A program made the position numbers and the translations under genes. Shown in pieces: positions 25,581-33,747 of a DNA stretch of 64,000 nt. Under the pieces are notes generated by a model. That model did not search any database. It was not told the DNA's origin and saw only the letters and a list, made by a program, of their open reading frames with translations. The first letter of the stretch is position 1, and every line of letters starts with the position of its first letter. The stretch spans positions 1 to 64,000 of the forward strand of contig NZ_JADFFK010000024.1 in assembly GCF_015223355.1 (NCBI RefSeq). The letters run 5' to 3'. The stretch comes from Salipiger mangrovisoli. Lineage in GTDB: Bacteria; Pseudomonadota; Alphaproteobacteria; Rhodobacterales; Rhodobacteraceae.

Positions 25581-26360
25581 TCAGACCTTCAGCGTCGGCA
25601 AACCGAGGTCGAACACCGTGGTGCCCTTGGAATCGAGCAGCGCGGTGTCCACCAGTTCGGTCATCAGCCGGCGCGCCCCCACCGGGTCCCGCGCCGCGAT
25701 CCGCTCGAAGACCGCCGCGTGCTCCTCGACCGGGTTGCGGGTGTGCGGGTTGGGCATGTCGCGGTAGCGGAAGGCGGTGGTGTAGGCGACGGCGGCGCAG
25801 ATGCCCGATTGCAGCGACAGCAGCACCGGGTTGTGCGAGCTGATCAGAATCGCCCGGTGAAAGCTCGCGTCGGCGTTGTGCCAGCTGTCCTCGGTCATGT
25901 CGCAGTAGCGCATCGCGTGCAGCGCCTCGCGGAACAGCGCCAGATCCGCCTCGCTGCGGCGCTCGGCGGCGAAGGCGGCGGCGGGCGGCTCGATCATCGC
26001 GCGCATCTCGTAGAGGGCGCGGATGTACCAATCGGGCGGCGCGCCGCTCTCGAAGCTCCAGCGCACCACGTCGGGATCGAGCAGCGACCAGTTCTCGCGC
26101 GGGGTAACCCGCGTGCCGCTGCGGGTGCGGGTGACGAGCATGCCCTTGCCCGCCAGGCGGCGCAGCGCCTCGCGGTAGGCGCCGCGCGAAATCCCCGTTT
26201 CCGAAAGGAAATCCATCTCCTTCGGGATGGGATCGCCGCTCGCGTAGACACCGCTGACGATCTGGCGGCCAAGCCAGTCAGCGATGGATTCATTCTTGCG
26301 TTTCTCGGGCGCGGCCTGCGTATCGAAGCCAAGCCCCACCATGTTTAATTTGTCCGACAT
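25581..26360 (-). CDS. GntR-family (FadR/FCD) transcriptional regulator
   Basis: 259 residues. The N-terminal winged helix reads GDPIPKEMDFLSETGISRGA followed by YREALRRLAGKGMLVTRTRS; the C-terminal FCD domain carries the acidic/histidine metal-ligand pattern (ASFHRAILISSHNPVLL, EEHAAVFERIAARD). FCD regulators usually sense sugar acids or other carboxylates. The gene converges exactly on the arylsulfatase end (no gap). A candidate operator overlaps its own start codon and recurs in front of the arabinofuranosidase operon, so it probably represses both. Confidence 0.88.
   Translation of the reverse strand: MSDKLNMVGLGFDTQAAPEKRKNESIADWLGRQIVSGVYASGDPIPKEMDFLSETGISRGAYREALRRLAGKGMLVTRTRSGTRVTPRENWSLLDPDVVRWSFESGAPPDWYIRALYEMRAMIEPPAAAFAAERRSEADLALFREALHAMRYCDMTEDSWHNADASFHRAILISSHNPVLLSLQSGICAAVAYTTAFRYRDMPNPHTRNPVEEHAAVFERIAARDPVGARRLMTELVDTALLDSKGTTVFDLGLPTLKV
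26350..26360. promoter_or_regulatory. Second copy of the GntR operator, over the regulator's start codon
   Basis: Read on the minus strand, ATGTCGGACAA and the following bases match the site before the arabinofuranosidase gene over TGT-N-GGACAAAT. It fits TNGTNNNACNA except at one outer position. Placement over the start codon suggests autoregulation by roadblock, or that the true translation start is the ATG six codons downstream. Confidence 0.5.
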
Positions 26361-26548
26361 ATTCCAAGTCTATCCGGCGCACCGCGGCTGTCAATCGCGC
26401 CCGGCGGCTGCCGCGGGGGCGCAGGTGAACTTCGCCGCCGGGCGTGGCTTGCCGGCACGGATGCCCGCGGCGGGCAGAGAGGGATTGCAACCGGGCCGCC
26501 GGGCGTCGTACCCCGGACCGACGTCGGATCGCAGGGAGAAGCGCGCGG

Positions 26549-27262
26549 GTGCTTGAGCTCAGGAATGTCTCGGTGAAGCTTGGCGGCACGCAGGCGCTGC
26601 GGCAGATCTCGGTGCGCGCGGCCGAGCGGCGCATCGCCATCGTCGGCCGCAACGGCTCGGGCAAGACCACGCTGGCGCGGGTGATCGCTGGCTTGCAGAC
26701 GCCCGACGAGGGCAGCGCCGAGATCGGCGGGCGCGACATGGCGCGCGACCGCAAGGCGGCGCTGCGCGCGGTCGGCATCCTGTTCCAGAACCCCGACCAC
26801 CAGATCATCTTCCCCACCGTCGAGGAGGAGATCGCCTTCGGCCTCGTGCAGCTCGGGCGGCCCCGCGCCGAGGCCGCGACCGAGGTGCAGGCGATCCTCG
26901 CGCGCTTCGGCAAGAGCCATTGGGCCAGCGCGCCGACGCACGGGCTGTCGCAGGGGCAGAAACAGCTGGTCTGCCTGATGTCGGTGCTGGCGATGCAGCC
27001 CGCGCTGATCGTGCTCGACGAGCCCTATTCCGGGCTCGACATCCCCACCCGCCTGCAACTGATGCGCTACGTCGGCGAGGTCGAGGCCAGCGTCCTGCAC
27101 ATCACCCACGACCCCGAGAGCGTGCGGCACTACGACCGGGTGATCTGGATCGACGAGGGCGCGATCCGCGCCGACGGCCCGCCCGCCGAGGTGCTGCGCC
27201 AGTTCGAGGCGCAGATGCGGCTCTGGGGAGGGTGCGATGATCTCTCTGACCTCGCCGGTTGA
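26549..27262 (+). CDS. bioM: Biotin ECF transporter ATPase BioM
   Basis: 237 residues. Walker A GRNGSGKTT, the Q-loop region FQNPDHQIIFPTVEEEIAFG characteristic of energy-coupling-factor ATPases, signature LSQGQKQ, Walker B LIVLDEPYSGLD and H-loop HITHDPE. The GTG start at 26549 follows AGGGAGA. It overlaps bioN by 26 bases and is followed by bioY, the order known for alphaproteobacterial bioMNY. No BioR box (TTATNNATAA) was found upstream, unlike many alphaproteobacterial biotin operons. Confidence 0.9.
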   Translation: MLELRNVSVKLGGTQALRQISVRAAERRIAIVGRNGSGKTTLARVIAGLQTPDEGSAEIGGRDMARDRKAALRAVGILFQNPDHQIIFPTVEEEIAFGLVQLGRPRAEAATEVQAILARFGKSHWASAPTHGLSQGQKQLVCLMSVLAMQPALIVLDEPYSGLDIPTRLQLMRYVGEVEASVLHITHDPESVRHYDRVIWIDEGAIRADGPPAEVLRQFEAQMRLWGGCDDLSDLAG

Positions 27263-27854
27263 GACCTGGGCCCACCGCGTGCCCGCGGGGGTCAAGCTCG
27301 CGGCGCTGTCGCTGGCGACGATCGGGCTCTTCGCGCTGGAGGACCCGGCGCCGCTCGCGCTCGCCTTCGCCGGATCGGTGGCGCTGGTGCTGTCGGGCGG
27401 CTGGCGCTTCGCCGGTGCGGCGGCGCGCAGCCTGCGCATCCTCTGGCCCTTCCTCGGTCTCATCGCGCTCTGGCACGGCGTCACCGGGCAGCTGGCCGAG
27501 GGACTCGCCGTGGCGCTGCGGCTGCTGGCGGCGCTGACGCTGGCCAGCTTCGTGACCATGACCACGCGGCTCACCGACATGGTGGCGGTGGCGAGCTGGC
27601 TGCTGGCGCCCTTCCGCCGCTTCGGTCTCTCGACCCGCGCGCTTGAGCTGTCGGTGGCGCTGGTGGTGCGCTTCACCCCCTCGATCGCGCGCAAGGGCGG
27701 GCTGCTGACCGAGGCCTGGCGCGCCCGCTCGGCCCGCCGCGCCGGCTGGCAGGTGGTGATGCCCCTTGCGGCCCTGGCCATCGATGATGCAGAACATGTC
27801 GCCGAGGCGCTGCGCGCCCGCGGCGGTGTCGTACCGCCCGAACACACCGGATAG
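27237..27854 (+). CDS. bioN: Biotin ECF transporter transmembrane protein BioN (EcfT)
   Basis: 205 residues with about five hydrophobic segments and the cytoplasmic coupling helix containing the Ala-Arg-Ser type motif (LLTEAWRARSARRAG) that contacts the ATPase. It links BioM to the substrate-binding BioY. The start lies inside the end of bioM, implying translational coupling. Confidence 0.88.
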   Translation: MISLTSPVETWAHRVPAGVKLAALSLATIGLFALEDPAPLALAFAGSVALVLSGGWRFAGAAARSLRILWPFLGLIALWHGVTGQLAEGLAVALRLLAALTLASFVTMTTRLTDMVAVASWLLAPFRRFGLSTRALELSVALVVRFTPSIARKGGLLTEAWRARSARRAGWQVVMPLAALAIDDAEHVAEALRARGGVVPPEHTG

Positions 27855-27866
27855 GAGGATCCGCCC

Positions 27867-28409
27867 TTGGAACGCACTCTCACCCTCGTGGCGCTGTTTG
27901 CCGCGCTCATCGCCGGGCTCGGGCTGATCCCCAAGTTCACCCTCGCCTTCGGCGTGCCGATCACCGCGCAGACGCTGGGCGTGATGCTCGCCGGCACCGT
28001 GCTCGGCGCGAAACGCGGCGCGCTGGCCTGCCTGCTGTTCATCGCGCTGGTGGCGCTCGGCCTGCCGCTTCTGGCCGGTGGCCGCGGCGGTCTCGGCGTC
28101 TTCGCCTCGCCGACCGTCGGCTTCCTCGTCGGCTGGCCCGCCGCCGCCTTCGTGACCGGCTTCATCGTCGAGCGCTGGCGCGGCAACCTGGCGCTGGTCT
28201 CTTCCATCGCCTCGGTGATCGGCGGCATCCTCGTGCTCTATGTCTTCGGCGTCATCGGCATGTCGGTGACCCTCGGCAAGACCCTCCCCGAGGCGGCGCT
28301 GCTGGTCACCGCTTTCATCCCCGGCGACGTGATCAAGGCGGTTCTGGCGGGCCTCATCACCTCGGCGCTGGCGCGCTCGCGCCCGGCCAGCGTGCTGTCG
28401 CGCGGCTGA
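27867..28409 (+). CDS. bioY: Biotin-binding membrane protein BioY
   Basis: 180 residues with six predicted helices and the BioY hallmarks VPITAQTLGVMLAGTVLGAK then GLGVFASPTVGFLVGWPAAA. BioY captures biotin in the membrane and can work alone or with BioMN. It starts at a TTG codon (27867) preceded by TAGGAGG. The presence of a full uptake system suggests dependence on external biotin. Confidence 0.92.
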   Translation: MERTLTLVALFAALIAGLGLIPKFTLAFGVPITAQTLGVMLAGTVLGAKRGALACLLFIALVALGLPLLAGGRGGLGVFASPTVGFLVGWPAAAFVTGFIVERWRGNLALVSSIASVIGGILVLYVFGVIGMSVTLGKTLPEAALLVTAFIPGDVIKAVLAGLITSALARSRPASVLSRG

Positions 28410-28416
28410 TCCGGGG

Positions 28417-29097
28417 ATGAGCGTCACGGCGGCAGAGGAGCTGCTCTTCGCGCGCCGCTCCGCCCGCGCCTTCCTGAAAGACCCCGTGCCGCGCGCCGAT
28501 CTCGAGCGGATCCTGCGCGCGGCGCGCTCGGCGCCGAGCGGCGCCAACCTGCAACCCGGCCGCTTCCACGCGCTGACCGGCGCGCCGCTGGCCGATCTGA
28601 GCGCGGCGCTGCTCGGGGCGATCGACGCCGGCCGCCCGCAGGTGTCGCAATATTCCTATTTCCCAAGCCCCATGCCGCCCGAGCTGAAGGCCAAGCAGCG
28701 CGCGGCGGGCTATGCGCTCTACGCCGCGCTGGGGGTCGCGCGGCGCGACCTCGACGGGCGCCGCGCCCAGTTCACCCGCAACTACGGCTTCTTCGACGCC
28801 CCGGTCGGCATCGTCGTGACCATCCACCCGGAGATGGGCAAGGGCTGCTTCATGGATCTGGGCATGGCGCTGATGGCACTGATGGTCGCGGCGCAGGGCA
28901 TGGGCTACGCCACCTGCGGCATCGGGGCGCTGGCCAATTACGCCGATGTCGCCCACGCCCAGCTCGGCCTCGGCGCCGACGAGATGGTGGTCTGCGGCAT
29001 GGCCCTGGGACGCGCCGACCCCGAGGCGGCGGCCAACATGGTCGAGACCGCCCGCGACCCGCTTGACGATTTCTCCACCCTGCGCGGCTTCAGCTAG
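28417..29097 (+). CDS. Nitroreductase-family FMN oxidoreductase
   Basis: 226 residues. FMN-binding motifs of the family are present: RRSARAFLKDPVPRADLERI at the N-terminus, RSAPSGANLQPGRFHAL, and the C-terminal GMALGRADPEAAAN. These enzymes reduce nitroaromatics or quinone-like compounds with NAD(P)H, but natural substrates are mostly unknown. It starts 7 bases after bioY, so it is co-transcribed with the biotin uptake genes; whether it has a role in biotin chemistry is open. Its last 8 bases overlap the convergent thiolase gene. Confidence 0.85.
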   Translation: MSVTAAEELLFARRSARAFLKDPVPRADLERILRAARSAPSGANLQPGRFHALTGAPLADLSAALLGAIDAGRPQVSQYSYFPSPMPPELKAKQRAAGYALYAALGVARRDLDGRRAQFTRNYGFFDAPVGIVVTIHPEMGKGCFMDLGMALMALMVAAQGMGYATCGIGALANYADVAHAQLGLGADEMVVCGMALGRADPEAAANMVETARDPLDDFSTLRGFS

Positions 29098-30190
29098 ACA
29101 GCAGCACCGCCGTCCCCAGCCCGCCCGCCGCCGCGATGGTGGCAAGCCCGGTGCCGCCGCGCGCCGACAGCGCGTGGAACAGCCGCACCGCGTTGATCGC
29201 GCCCGAGGCCCCCACCGGGTGCCCGCGCGCCAGCCCGCCGCCGCCGGGGTTGACGATCCCCGGATCGATCCCGGCCCCGCGCACGCAGGCGATCGCCTGC
29301 ACCGCATAGGCCTCCATCACCTCGGCGACGCTCAGATCCGCCGCGCCCAGCCCCTGCCGTTGCAGCAGCGTCCGGATCGCCGCCACCGGCGCAAGGCCGG
29401 GCCGGTCGGGCCGCCCGCCCAGCGTCAGCCCGCCGCGCCAGCCAAGCCCGTCCCGCCCGAGCCGCGCCGCCACCCGCTCCGAGACGAGGATGCAGATCGC
29501 CGCCCCATCCGCCGCCACGGCGGCGTTTGCGGCGGTGATCGCGCCCGACAGCACCGGCGCCCGCGCCGCCAGCCGCGGCGACACCGCGCGGCTGAAGGCA
29601 TCGCGCTCCAGCCCCGCCAGCGGCACGATCTCGGCCGAGAGCTCGGCGGCCAGCGCCTTGCGGTGGCTCTCGATGGCCCAGGCGTCCTGCTCTGCCCGCG
29701 CGATGCCGCCCTCGGCCCCCAGCGCCTCGGCGGCGACGTCCATCTCCGGGTCGAGCTCGGGCCAGGGGGTGAAGGGCGGGCGGTCATAGGCGGTGGCCGC
29801 ACCGCCCTCGGGATCGCTGCGCAGCCGCAGCGGCCGGCGCGAGTAGGATTCGACCCCGCCCGCCGCCACCACCTCGGCCTGCCCCGAGGCGATCATCGCC
29901 GCGCCGACCACCAGCGCATCCAGCCCGCCGCAGCATTGCCGGTCAATGGTCAGCCCGGCCACCCGCTCGGGCAGCCCCGCCGCCAGCGCCACCAGCCGCG
30001 CCGGGTTGCCGCCCGCGCCGAGCGCATTGCCCAGCACCAGCTCGTCGACCTCGCCGGGCTCCAGCCCCGCCGCCGCCAGCGCCGCCCGCAATACCGGGGC
30101 CGCCAGATCGGGGATCTCCAGCCGCGACAGCGCCCCGCCGCGCGGCGCGACGGGCGAGCGCAGCGCCGAGAGGAGCCGCACCCCGCTCAC
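29090..30190 (-). CDS. Thiolase-family protein with an altered active site
   Basis: 366 residues of the thiolase superfamily. The acylated cysteine is present in IDRQCCGGLDAL and the C-terminal histidine in GGGLARGHPVGASGA. Two family motifs are changed: NEAF(A/G) reads MEAYA, and the second catalytic cysteine (usually CxGGG near the C-terminus) is replaced in TIAAAGGLG. Without that cysteine normal Claisen condensation is unlikely; thioester transfer or cleavage with different acid/base chemistry is possible. GTG start at 30190 overlaps the ligase stop (GTGA), so the two are coupled. Placement beside bioMNY raises a link to a pimelate-like or biotin-related thioester, which is only inference. 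Confidence 0.8.
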   Translation of the reverse strand: MSGVRLLSALRSPVAPRGGALSRLEIPDLAAPVLRAALAAAGLEPGEVDELVLGNALGAGGNPARLVALAAGLPERVAGLTIDRQCCGGLDALVVGAAMIASGQAEVVAAGGVESYSRRPLRLRSDPEGGAATAYDRPPFTPWPELDPEMDVAAEALGAEGGIARAEQDAWAIESHRKALAAELSAEIVPLAGLERDAFSRAVSPRLAARAPVLSGAITAANAAVAADGAAICILVSERVAARLGRDGLGWRGGLTLGGRPDRPGLAPVAAIRTLLQRQGLGAADLSVAEVMEAYAVQAIACVRGAGIDPGIVNPGGGGLARGHPVGASGAINAVRLFHALSARGGTGLATIAAAGGLGTAVLLSS

Positions 30191-31341
30191 GCCTCCGCCT
30201 CCAGCCAAAGCCCGATCGCGCGCAAATCCGGCTTGCCGGAGACGGTCAGCGGGAAATCCGCCATGCCGAGAACCCGGCGCGGCGCGGCCAGCGGGCCGAA
30301 GGCGGCGCGGCCAAGTGCCAGCAGCCGCTGCGAGCGCGCCGCGTCGCAGGGCCCGGCGATCACCGCCACCAGCTGCACCCCCCGGCGCGGGTCCGGAAGG
30401 GGCAGCACGGCGCAATGCGCCACCTCGGGATCGGCGAGCAGCAGCGCCTCGATGTCCTCGGGAAAGACGTTCTGATCGGCGATGGTCACCATGCGCGAGC
30501 GCCGCCCGGCGACGCTCAGGACCCCCTCGGCATCCAGCCGCCCCATCTCGCCCACGGTCAGGAACCCGTCCCGCCAGCGCGTGTCGGCGCTGGAGCCCTC
30601 GGCGTAGCCCTCGAAAAGATAGGGGCTGCGCACCCAGATCTCGCCGAAGCCCCCTTCGGGCGCGTCGATGCGGATCTCGACGCCCGGATAGGCCCGGCCC
30701 ACCGCCCCCTCGGGCGTCAAGGCATCGCCCCAGGCGATGAAGCTGGTCTCGGCGGCGCCGTAGAATTCGCGCAGCTCGGCCCGCGGGCAGAGCGCCGCCA
30801 GCCGCGCCCGCAGCCCCTCGGGCATCCGCCCGCCGCCGCAGAGGATGTGCCGCAGCGACGGCAGCCCCTGCCCCGCCTCGCAGAGCAGGCGCAACTGGGT
30901 GGGCGTGGCGTAGAGCAGCGTCGCCGCCGTCTCGCGCAGCGCCGCCGCCTGCCGCGCCGGGCGCTGCCCGCCGAGGCACAGCAGATCTGCCCCCAGCCAG
31001 GCCGCCTCGGCAATGGCGTAGAGCGCCAGCGAATGCTGCGGCGCGCCCAGAACCGCGCAGGTGTCGCGCGGGGTGATCCCGAGCGCCGCGGCATTGACCT
31101 CGAAGCTGGCGATCCACGAGCCATGGCTGCGGCGGATCGCCTTGGCCGCGCCGGTGGTCCCCGACGAGCGGCTCTGCATCAGCCCGCGCCGCGCGCCCGG
31201 CAGCGGTGTCACCCCCTCGGGGCCGATGGTGAAGCCGGCCCCGGCCGCCAGCGCCGCGCGCAGGTCGCGCAGCACCGGGTCCGGCGGCGCGGCGCGCAGC
31301 AGGCGGCAGTCGGGATGCCAATGGAAAACGGCGTCACTCAT
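30187..31341 (-). CDS. Short AMP-forming acyl-CoA/acid ligase
   Basis: 384 residues of the ANL superfamily, well short of the 500 or more usual for acyl-CoA synthetases, mostly through a reduced N-terminal domain. The ATP motif SSGTTGAAKAIRRS, the FYGAAETS motif, the hinge-side GEMGRLDAEG and the terminal lysine motif LTVSGKPDLRAI are all present, so catalysis is plausible. It would activate a carboxylic acid, perhaps passing the thioester to the coupled thiolase-like protein downstream. Confidence 0.82.
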   Translation of the reverse strand: MSDAVFHWHPDCRLLRAAPPDPVLRDLRAALAAGAGFTIGPEGVTPLPGARRGLMQSRSSGTTGAAKAIRRSHGSWIASFEVNAAALGITPRDTCAVLGAPQHSLALYAIAEAAWLGADLLCLGGQRPARQAAALRETAATLLYATPTQLRLLCEAGQGLPSLRHILCGGGRMPEGLRARLAALCPRAELREFYGAAETSFIAWGDALTPEGAVGRAYPGVEIRIDAPEGGFGEIWVRSPYLFEGYAEGSSADTRWRDGFLTVGEMGRLDAEGVLSVAGRRSRMVTIADQNVFPEDIEALLLADPEVAHCAVLPLPDPRRGVQLVAVIAGPCDAARSQRLLALGRAAFGPLAAPRRVLGMADFPLTVSGKPDLRAIGLWLEAEA

Positions 31342-31500
31342 CAGGACAGGCCCCTCCGGATACGCGGCTCGCCGCCCTTTTCGCCGATGCCGCGGCGCAA
31401 CGCAAAGCCGATCGGGGCGGGTCGTTCTTCTAGGATCAAATATCCCGGGGGACGCCGCGCAGCGGCGGGGGGCAGAGCCCCCGCAGCCCGGCGCCCGGGG
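31342..31500 (-). terminator. GC-rich hairpin region after the helicase gene
   Basis: The gap between ligase and helicase, both on the minus strand, holds GGGGGC-AGA-GCCCCC (31468-31482) followed, on the minus strand, by CCCCCGGGATATTTGATCC. This kind of hairpin plus GATATTTGATCC resembles a 3'-end element familiar from Rhodobacteraceae genomes. It probably ends the helicase transcript, while the right-hand side carries the ligase promoter. Confidence 0.5.
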
Positions 31501-33606
31501 TCAGCCCCACATGTCGCGCATCTGCGCGGCGATGTCGATCCGCCCCGGCGCCGGGGCCGCGCCGCCGCCCTGCGGGGCGGGCGACCAGTGGCTGCTGTCG
31601 AAATGCCCGAGCAGCTCGCGCGGGATGAAGCGGGTGCGCGTGGCGTAGACATGGCGGTCGCCGCCGCGGCTCTGCTGGGTGACGTAGAAGCGCAGCGGCA
31701 GCCCCAGCGTCAGCCGGTCCTTGGCGCGGGTCATGGCGACGTAGAGCAGGCGCCGCTCCTCCTCCAGCTCCGGGGTCGATCCGGTGCCGAGATCCGAGGG
31801 GATGCAGCCGTCGACCGCGTTGAGCAGGTAGACCGATTTCCACTCCTGCCCCTTGGCGGAATGGATGGTCGAGAGGATCAGGTAGTCCTCGTCCTTCAGC
31901 GGCACGCCGGATCGGTCCGAGGTGGCGTCGGGCGGATCGAGCGTCAGCTCGGTGAGGAAGGCCTCGGCCGAAGGGTAGCCCATGGCGATCTGCTCCAGTT
32001 GCAGCAGGTCGTCGCGGCGGGTGTCGGCGTCTTCGTGGATGCGCGTCAGGTGCGGCTCGTACCACGCGCGCGCCAGCCCGATGGCGGCGGGCCAGGGCGC
32101 GCGGGTGGTCATCGCGGCGACGAAGGCAGGCCAGTCGGCCTCGGCCTTGGCGGGGGGCGCGACGTCGTTCAGCGCCGCGGCGGGATCGGGCGAGAGGTCG
32201 AGCGCATTCAGGATGTTGGCCGCCGACTTCGGCCCGATGCCGGGAATGAGCTGCAGCACCCGGAAGCCCGCCACCCGGTCGCGCGGGTTGCGCGCGAGCC
32301 GCAGCACCGACAGCAGGTCCTTCACGTGGGCGCTGTCGAGGAATTTCAGCCCGCCGAATTTCACGTAGGGCACGTTGCGGCGGGTCAGCTCGGCCTCGAG
32401 CTGCACCGAGTGGCTGGAGGTGCGGAACAGCACCGCCTGCTGCTTGAGCGTGGTGCCGGTCTCGCGGTCCTCGAGGATGCGGCCGACGATGTAGCGCGCC
32501 TGGTCGGCCTCGGTGTTGACCGTCACCAGCCGCGGCTTCTCGGCCGAGGCGCGGGTGGTCCAGAGGTTCTTGGTGAAGCGCTCGCGCGCCTGCCCGATCA
32601 CCGCGTTGGCGGCGTCCAGTATCGGCGCGGTCGAGCGGTAGTTGCGGTCGAGCGTGATGACATCGGCGGGCGGCGCGAAGGCGGCGGGGAAGTCGAGGAT
32701 GTTGCGCACCGTGGCGGCGCGGAAAGCGTAGATCGACTGCGCGTCGTCGCCGACCACCGTGAGCCCGCGCCCGTCCGGCTTCAGCGCCATCAGGATGCGC
32801 GCCTGAAGGCGGTTGGTGTCCTGGTATTCGTCGATCAGCACGTGGTCCCAGGCGCTGCCGATATGGGCGGCGAACTCGGCGTCCGACATGACCTGCGCCC
32901 AGGCCAGCAGCAGGTCGTCGTAATCGAGCACGTTCTGCTCCTGCTTGGCGCGCACATAGGCGCCGAAGAGCTGTCTCAGCTCCGCCTCCCACATGGCGCA
33001 CCAGGGGAAGTGGTCGCGCAGCACCTCGTCCAGCGGCTCGCCGGCGTTGACCGCGCGGGAATAGATCGACAGGCAGGTGCCCTTGGCCGGGAAGCGCTTC
33101 TCGGTGGCCGAGAACCCCAGCGCGTTGCGGCAGAGGTTCATCAGGTCGGCGCTGTCCTCGCGGTCGTGGATCGAGAACTCGGGGTTCAGCCCGATGGCCG
33201 GCGCGTGCTCGCGCAGCAGCCGCGCGCCGATGGCGTGGAAGGTGCCGGCCCATGTGAGCGCCTCGGCGACGATGCCGGTGCCCATGGCGCGGGTGGTGAT
33301 CGTCTCGACACGGCGGGTCAGCTCGGACGCGGCGCGGCGCGAGAAGGTCATCAGCAGGATGCGCTGCGGATCGGCGCCGTTCATCAGCAGCTGCGCCACG
33401 CGGTGCGCCAGCGTGCTGGTCTTGCCCGAGCCCGCCCCGGCGATCACCAAGAGCGGCCCGGCCGGCGACGCATCGCCGGCGCTGATGCCGAAGGTGGCGG
33501 CGGCGCGCTGGTTGTCGTTCAGCGCCGCGAGAGGGTCCGTCTGCGCCGCGCCCGCGCCCGGCTGGAGATCCGTCGCCGGACCTGTGCTGAGGTCTGCCTG
33601 TGTCAT
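31501..33606 (-). CDS. UvrD/Rep/PcrA-family superfamily 1 DNA helicase
   Basis: About 701 residues with the SF1A motifs in order: motif I AGAGSGKTSTLAHRV, Ia LLMTFSRRAASEL, II LIDEYQDTNRLQ, III VVGDDAQSIYAFRAA, IV NYRSTAPIL, V STIHSAKGQEWKSV and VI RRLLYVAMTRAKDRL. It unwinds DNA 3'-5' in repair or replication restart. An insertion around LIPGIGPKSAANI resembles a helix-hairpin-helix element. It lacks the very long C-terminus of UvrD proper. Start is uncertain: ATG 33606 or 33633. It is a housekeeping-like gene among catabolic cargo. Confidence 0.88.
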   Translation of the reverse strand: MTQADLSTGPATDLQPGAGAAQTDPLAALNDNQRAAATFGISAGDASPAGPLLVIAGAGSGKTSTLAHRVAQLLMNGADPQRILLMTFSRRAASELTRRVETITTRAMGTGIVAEALTWAGTFHAIGARLLREHAPAIGLNPEFSIHDREDSADLMNLCRNALGFSATEKRFPAKGTCLSIYSRAVNAGEPLDEVLRDHFPWCAMWEAELRQLFGAYVRAKQEQNVLDYDDLLLAWAQVMSDAEFAAHIGSAWDHVLIDEYQDTNRLQARILMALKPDGRGLTVVGDDAQSIYAFRAATVRNILDFPAAFAPPADVITLDRNYRSTAPILDAANAVIGQARERFTKNLWTTRASAEKPRLVTVNTEADQARYIVGRILEDRETGTTLKQQAVLFRTSSHSVQLEAELTRRNVPYVKFGGLKFLDSAHVKDLLSVLRLARNPRDRVAGFRVLQLIPGIGPKSAANILNALDLSPDPAAALNDVAPPAKAEADWPAFVAAMTTRAPWPAAIGLARAWYEPHLTRIHEDADTRRDDLLQLEQIAMGYPSAEAFLTELTLDPPDATSDRSGVPLKDEDYLILSTIHSAKGQEWKSVYLLNAVDGCIPSDLGTGSTPELEEERRLLYVAMTRAKDRLTLGLPLRFYVTQQSRGGDRHVYATRTRFIPRELLGHFDSSHWSPAPQGGGAAPAPGRIDIAAQMRDMWG

Positions 33607-33747
33607 CTGCTGCCCGATCCTGCCCTGCGGCATGTTCTGATCGGGCCGAGCATAGCCGAGAAGGAACATAATGGGAACGCCGATCTGCCGCGCCGTGGCG
33701 TCCCGCCGCCGCCGGATGACGTGGCCGGATGACGTGGCAGGGGGCGG

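Noticed and set aside
26361-26548. BioR-type operator (TTATNNATAA) before bioM
   Set aside because: Searched by eye; no such sequence is present, so BioR control is not claimed.
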